Source of the DNA: Pedobacter ginsenosidimutans
GTDB taxonomy: Bacteria > Bacteroidota > Bacteroidia > Sphingobacteriales > Sphingobacteriaceae
Length of the DNA: 64,000 bases
Direction of reading: 5' to 3'
Assembly: GCF_001442625.1 (NCBI RefSeq)
Contig: NZ_LMZQ01000003.1
Location: 62,001 to 126,000 of the forward strand
Positions within the stretch are counted from its first letter, which is position 1, and the number at the start of each line of letters is the position of its first letter. A program made the position numbers and the translations under genes. Below are positions 61,723 to 64,000 of this stretch, piece by piece. Under the pieces are notes generated by a model that searched no databases, was not told where the DNA came from, and was given only the letters and a program-made list of their open reading frames with translations.

Positions 61723-62582
61723 GCGTGGAAAATTTAAAAGCATATATCGAATCTGGAGTACTTGAGCTGTACGTTTTAGGTGATTTATCACCTGAAGAAG
61801 CGTTGCAGGTTGAGGAAATGGCATCTCAACATCCTGAGGTAAGAGATGAATTAGCTGCCATTGAGCAAGCCATGGAGCAATATGCTATGCAAAATGCTGT
61901 AGAACCATCTGCAGATGTAGAAACAAAATTATTCGAAAAGTTGGGCTTAAGTGAAGTTGAAGAGCATGTGAATACTCAACCCGAACCAATTTATACTGAA
62001 GAGCCAAGAATTATACGTTTAGATGGAAGTGATGCCAAAGTAAGAACTTTGCGTTATGCCTTAGTTGCTTGTATAGCTTTATTGGTAGTAAGTACGGCAG
62101 CATTGTTTATTACGTATAACAAGCTAAATGCTGCACACGACCAAATTGCGAGTTTAAACCTGGATAAACAAAAATTTGCTGGCGTAGTAAGCAAGTTAGA
62201 GTTTGAAAACCAGGGTTTAGATAATATGGCTGCCATGGCCGACAGTAAAGAATGGGCAACCATCAGAATGGCTGGTCAGGCTTTTAGCCCGAATTCGAAA
62301 ATGAAAGTTTACTGGAACAAGAAAGATAAAAGTGTGCTGATCAACTATGTGGCCATGGATTTACCAAAAACTGATGCTGAACATCAATATCAGTTATGGG
62401 CTTTGGTAAACGGGAAACCGGTAAGTTTAGGCGTATTCGGCAAAACGGATTCGACCAATAACGAGGCATTGGTAAAAATGCAGGCCATTCAGGAAGCACA
62501 GGCTTTTGCAGTAACTATAGAGCCTATGGGTGGAAGTGTTAACCCAACAATGGAAAAACTAACCGTAATGGGTGGTGTTTAA
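61719..62582 (+). CDS. Anti-sigma factor with RskA-like C-terminal domain
   Basis: 287 residues from a TTG start overlapping the sigma stop. The cytoplasmic part (1-105) begins with ESGVLELYVLGDLSPEEALQ, the sigma-binding region; no HxxxCxxC zinc motif is present. One membrane segment (ALVACIALLVVSTAALFI, near 110-128) follows, then an RskA-type periplasmic domain with VYWNKKDKSVLINYVAMDLP and YQLWALVNGKPVSLGVF. It should hold the sigma inactive until a signal comes. A terminator follows at 62608. Confidence 0.92.
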   Translation: MSVENLKAYIESGVLELYVLGDLSPEEALQVEEMASQHPEVRDELAAIEQAMEQYAMQNAVEPSADVETKLFEKLGLSEVEEHVNTQPEPIYTEEPRIIRLDGSDAKVRTLRYALVACIALLVVSTAALFITYNKLNAAHDQIASLNLDKQKFAGVVSKLEFENQGLDNMAAMADSKEWATIRMAGQAFSPNSKMKVYWNKKDKSVLINYVAMDLPKTDAEHQYQLWALVNGKPVSLGVFGKTDSTNNEALVKMQAIQEAQAFAVTIEPMGGSVNPTMEKLTVMGGV

Positions 62583-62607
62583 GTAGAAATTATTTAGTCA
62601 AAATATT

Positions 62608-62643
62608 AAATCCCGACATTGAGAAATGCTGGGATTTTTTGTT
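62608..62643 (+). terminator. Intrinsic terminator of the sigma/anti-sigma operon
   Basis: AAATCCCGACATT pairs with AATGCTGGGATTT (two mismatches) and is followed by a long T tract. It lies 25 bases past the stop codon. Confidence 0.8.
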
Positions 62644-62663
62644 TTTTTTTGCAAGCAGTACAC

Positions 62664-62733
62664 CGTCATTCCCGCGCAGGCGGTAATCTTAAAGCCTATT
62701 GCATTACGATTCCCAATCAAATTGGGAATGACG
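62664..62733. repeat. Dispersed GTCATTCCCGCGC repeat
   Basis: CGTCATTCCCGCGCAGGCGG starts it and AAATTGGGAATGACG ends it, with the inner GTAATCTTAAAGCC/GCATTACGATTCCC. It is an inverted relative of 25880-25963. Confidence 0.65.
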
Positions 62734-62754
62734 ATGCTACTATATTAGGATTTC

Positions 62755-62802
62755 GCCGCGTACTTTACTTCCTCATACGGCCGCACCAAAACCGATTGCC
62801 TC
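62755..62802 (-). pseudogene. Remnant of a second AIM24-like gene (last 15 codons)
   Basis: Reads VLVRPYEEVKYAAKS then stop, against VLVQPYEEVKYAAKS at the end of the intact gene at 63464: 14 of 15 residues identical. The roughly eight base differences are all in third codon positions except the R/Q change. Upstream of these codons likeness ends, so the rest of the gene is gone. Confidence 0.75.
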
Positions 62803-62828
62803 TTGCAAATAAGAGGATAGCCGTTTAA

Positions 62829-62979
62829 GGCCATGGTTTTGCGCCCTGCAGCCCTAGATAGGATGAATGGCCGCGCCGCTTAAACCTGACAGCAGCGAAC
62901 ATCCCGACGTAAAGTCTGGATAAAGCGAATGGCAGACCATCCTACACCCAAATGCTGCTGCAATTGCTTTCCAAAAAAA
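62829..62979 (+). repeat. Repeat R, good copy 1
   Basis: About 151 bases from GGCCATGGTTTTGCGCCCTG to the end of TTGCTTTCC. The core (62881-62972, starting TAAACCTGACAGCAGCG) matches copy 2 at 63255-63346 with a single base difference. It has a CCCGACGTAAAGTC stem-like centre. No coding content. Confidence 0.85.
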
Positions 62980-63202
62980 ATGAATAGTTATCTGTATTAT
63001 TTAGGCCTAATCTGAAAACGAGCGTTCCAGTCTCTGCAGGTACTGTAGCCCCGTTATCCACTCCAATCTTTTTATTGCAATTCTAGCCTACATGCGAAAA
63101 GCTTAAATAAATTTTCCGTTCAGGCAATAAAAAGGATTTCCGTTACTACCGGGTTTAGGAACAATGGGTCTGTGGGTTTTGACCTTTCGACTGTCCTTTG
63201 CA

Positions 63203-63350
63203 GGCAATGGTTTTGCGCCCTGCAACCCTCAATAGTAAAACAAGCTGTGCCACTTAAACCTGACAGCAGCGAACATCCCGACGTAAAGTCGGGATAAAGC
63301 GAATGGCAGACCATCCTACACCCAAATGCTGCTGCAATTGCTTTCCAAAA
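63203..63350 (+). repeat. Repeat R, good copy 2
   Basis: Same order and strand as copy 1, 374 bases to the right, starting GGCAATGGTTTTGCGCCCTG. It retains the intact TCCCGACGTAAAGTCGGGA hairpin. The 881-base gap 62583-63463 holds the two copies, the AIM24 remnant and repeat 62664; no full gene is present. Confidence 0.85.
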
Positions 63351-63463
63351 AAATAGATAAATGTGTAAGGGAATACGCTATCGAGCATAACTTGTTGCCC
63401 GAATAACGCATGCAGGGAGAAAACTTATTGATAAAGATCCCTCCACTGCGGTCGAGATGATGA

Positions 63464-64000
63464 TTAAGATTTCGCTGCGTACTTCACCTCTTCGTAAGGC
63501 TGTACCAAAACCCATCCCTCGCCAAAAAATTCTAATTGGAACGATTCGCCACTTCCTCTTCCGATAAAAGAACCGAAAGTTAAATTGGTTTTAATGTTTG
63601 GCGTTAAGTTTTCAGACCAGGCTACTGTAGCATTAGGATCGGTATACACCGCCTGGTTGCCGGTAACCCTTAATAAAATCGGTTCGCCATGTGTGGTAAT
63701 AGCAATATAGCCACTGCCCGATAATTTAACCTGAAATAAACCACCGCTCATCATCCCTGCAATGCTTTTTAGCATTTTTATTTCGTTTTTAATATTCTCT
63801 TCTAAAGCCAATACATCATTACCGTTTACAAAAACCGCTTCGTTTTGGAGTTTAATGATCTTTACTTTTTTGCCCTCATCTGCCAGATACAGCTTACCCG
63901 TTCCGGTGGCGTGCATCAACGAAGTACCCTCGCCAGATATGGCTTTCTTTAACAAACCGCCCAAACCTTTGCTCAATAGTCCTTCTCTTTTAAAATCTAT
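63464..64000 (-). CDS. AIM24 family protein, 5' end beyond the window
   Basis: The frame is open to the right edge: residues IDFKREGLLSKGLGGLLKKA lead into the family core, so a start at 63976 (TTG) would wrongly shorten it. GLGGLLKKAISGEGTSLMHA, then LFQVKLSGSGYIAITTHGEP and a C-terminal FFGEGWVLVQPYEEVKYAAK are typical of AIM24/TIGR00266 proteins of about 260 residues. The first 70 or so residues are missing. The family forms a beta-barrel-like fold of unknown function; a second copy has decayed at 62755. Confidence 0.88.
   Translation of the reverse strand: MDFKREGLLSKGLGGLLKKAISGEGTSLMHATGTGKLYLADEGKKVKIIKLQNEAVFVNGNDVLALEENIKNEIKMLKSIAGMMSGGLFQVKLSGSGYIAITTHGEPILLRVTGNQAVYTDPNATVAWSENLTPNIKTNLTFGSFIGRGSGESFQLEFFGEGWVLVQPYEEVKYAAKS

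Noticed and set aside
62619-62828. 69-codon plus-strand frame in the gap before AIM24
   Set aside because: Made of a dispersed repeat plus the complement of the AIM24 remnant. No coding sign of its own.
63120-63314. 64-codon minus-strand frame
   Set aside because: It runs through repeat R copy 2 on the wrong strand, with no family.
1-64000. tRNA or rRNA genes
   Set aside because: No cloverleaf with a TTC-type T-loop or rRNA stretch was recognised by eye in any gap; a covariance-model scan was not possible.

Overview
The window looks like chromosome of a Bacteroidota bacterium of the Sphingobacteriaceae, most like Pedobacter. The reasons are moderate A+T content, Bacteroidota-type promoters (-7 element TAnnTTTG, often only a few bases before the start codon, with no clear Shine-Dalgarno sequence), many MKK...AQ signal peptides, bacillithiol genes (bshA, ypdA), and family types common in this group. 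Genus is inferred from protein likeness only.

Layout. 0-10 kb: the 5' two thirds of gcvP, a possible glycosyltransferase, a lipoprotein, an EamA transporter, pdxJ, a GT39/GtrA pair that probably modifies a surface glycan, a 40-residue membrane protein, and an exported polysaccharide deacetylase. 10-20 kb: ahcY, a CBS-domain protein, an M23 peptidase-bactofilin operon for cell-wall shape, an exported M28 peptidase, TerC and a polyprenyl diphosphate synthase. 20-32 kb: a hydrolase, a frameshifted small gene, ypdA, a persulfide dioxygenase-rhodanese, asparaginase, TatD, uvrA, a ferredoxin reductase and a lytic transglycosylase. 32-48 kb: an RluB-type pseudouridine synthase with a long repetitive tail, a lactonase, a phytanoyl-CoA dioxygenase-like gene, a J-domain/KTSC protein, bshA, a GxxExxY nuclease cassette, tilS divergent from an LptA/OstA-like protein, rdgB, and a SurA-like chaperone pair with a MoxR ATPase. 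48-54 kb: small genes separated by palindromic repeats, a DinB protein, a methyltransferase, a VanZ-like protein, a TPR protein behind a possible structured leader, and a GDPD homologue without its catalytic histidines. 54-64 kb: NTF2-like and M28 proteins, a DUF559 nuclease cassette, an Asp/Glu racemase, cysS, a GNAT gene between two hairpins, lipA, an ECF sigma/anti-sigma pair, and an AIM24 gene running off the right edge with the remnant of a second copy nearby.

Most genes are core metabolism and envelope functions. The unusual material is intergenic. At least six families of palindromic repeat occur. Two small PD-(D/E)XK-type nuclease genes of different families (GxxExxY and DUF559) each sit inside their own near-perfect inverted repeats. 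Each pair looks like a small mobile unit, and they are the best candidate here for an undescribed system. Other oddities are eight perfect TTTAGGG units (a plant-telomere-type heptamer), a decayed AIM24 copy whose differences from the intact copy are almost all synonymous, and a two-base insertion that breaks a small exported-protein gene. No rRNA, tRNA, CRISPR array, prophage or classical insertion sequence was seen.
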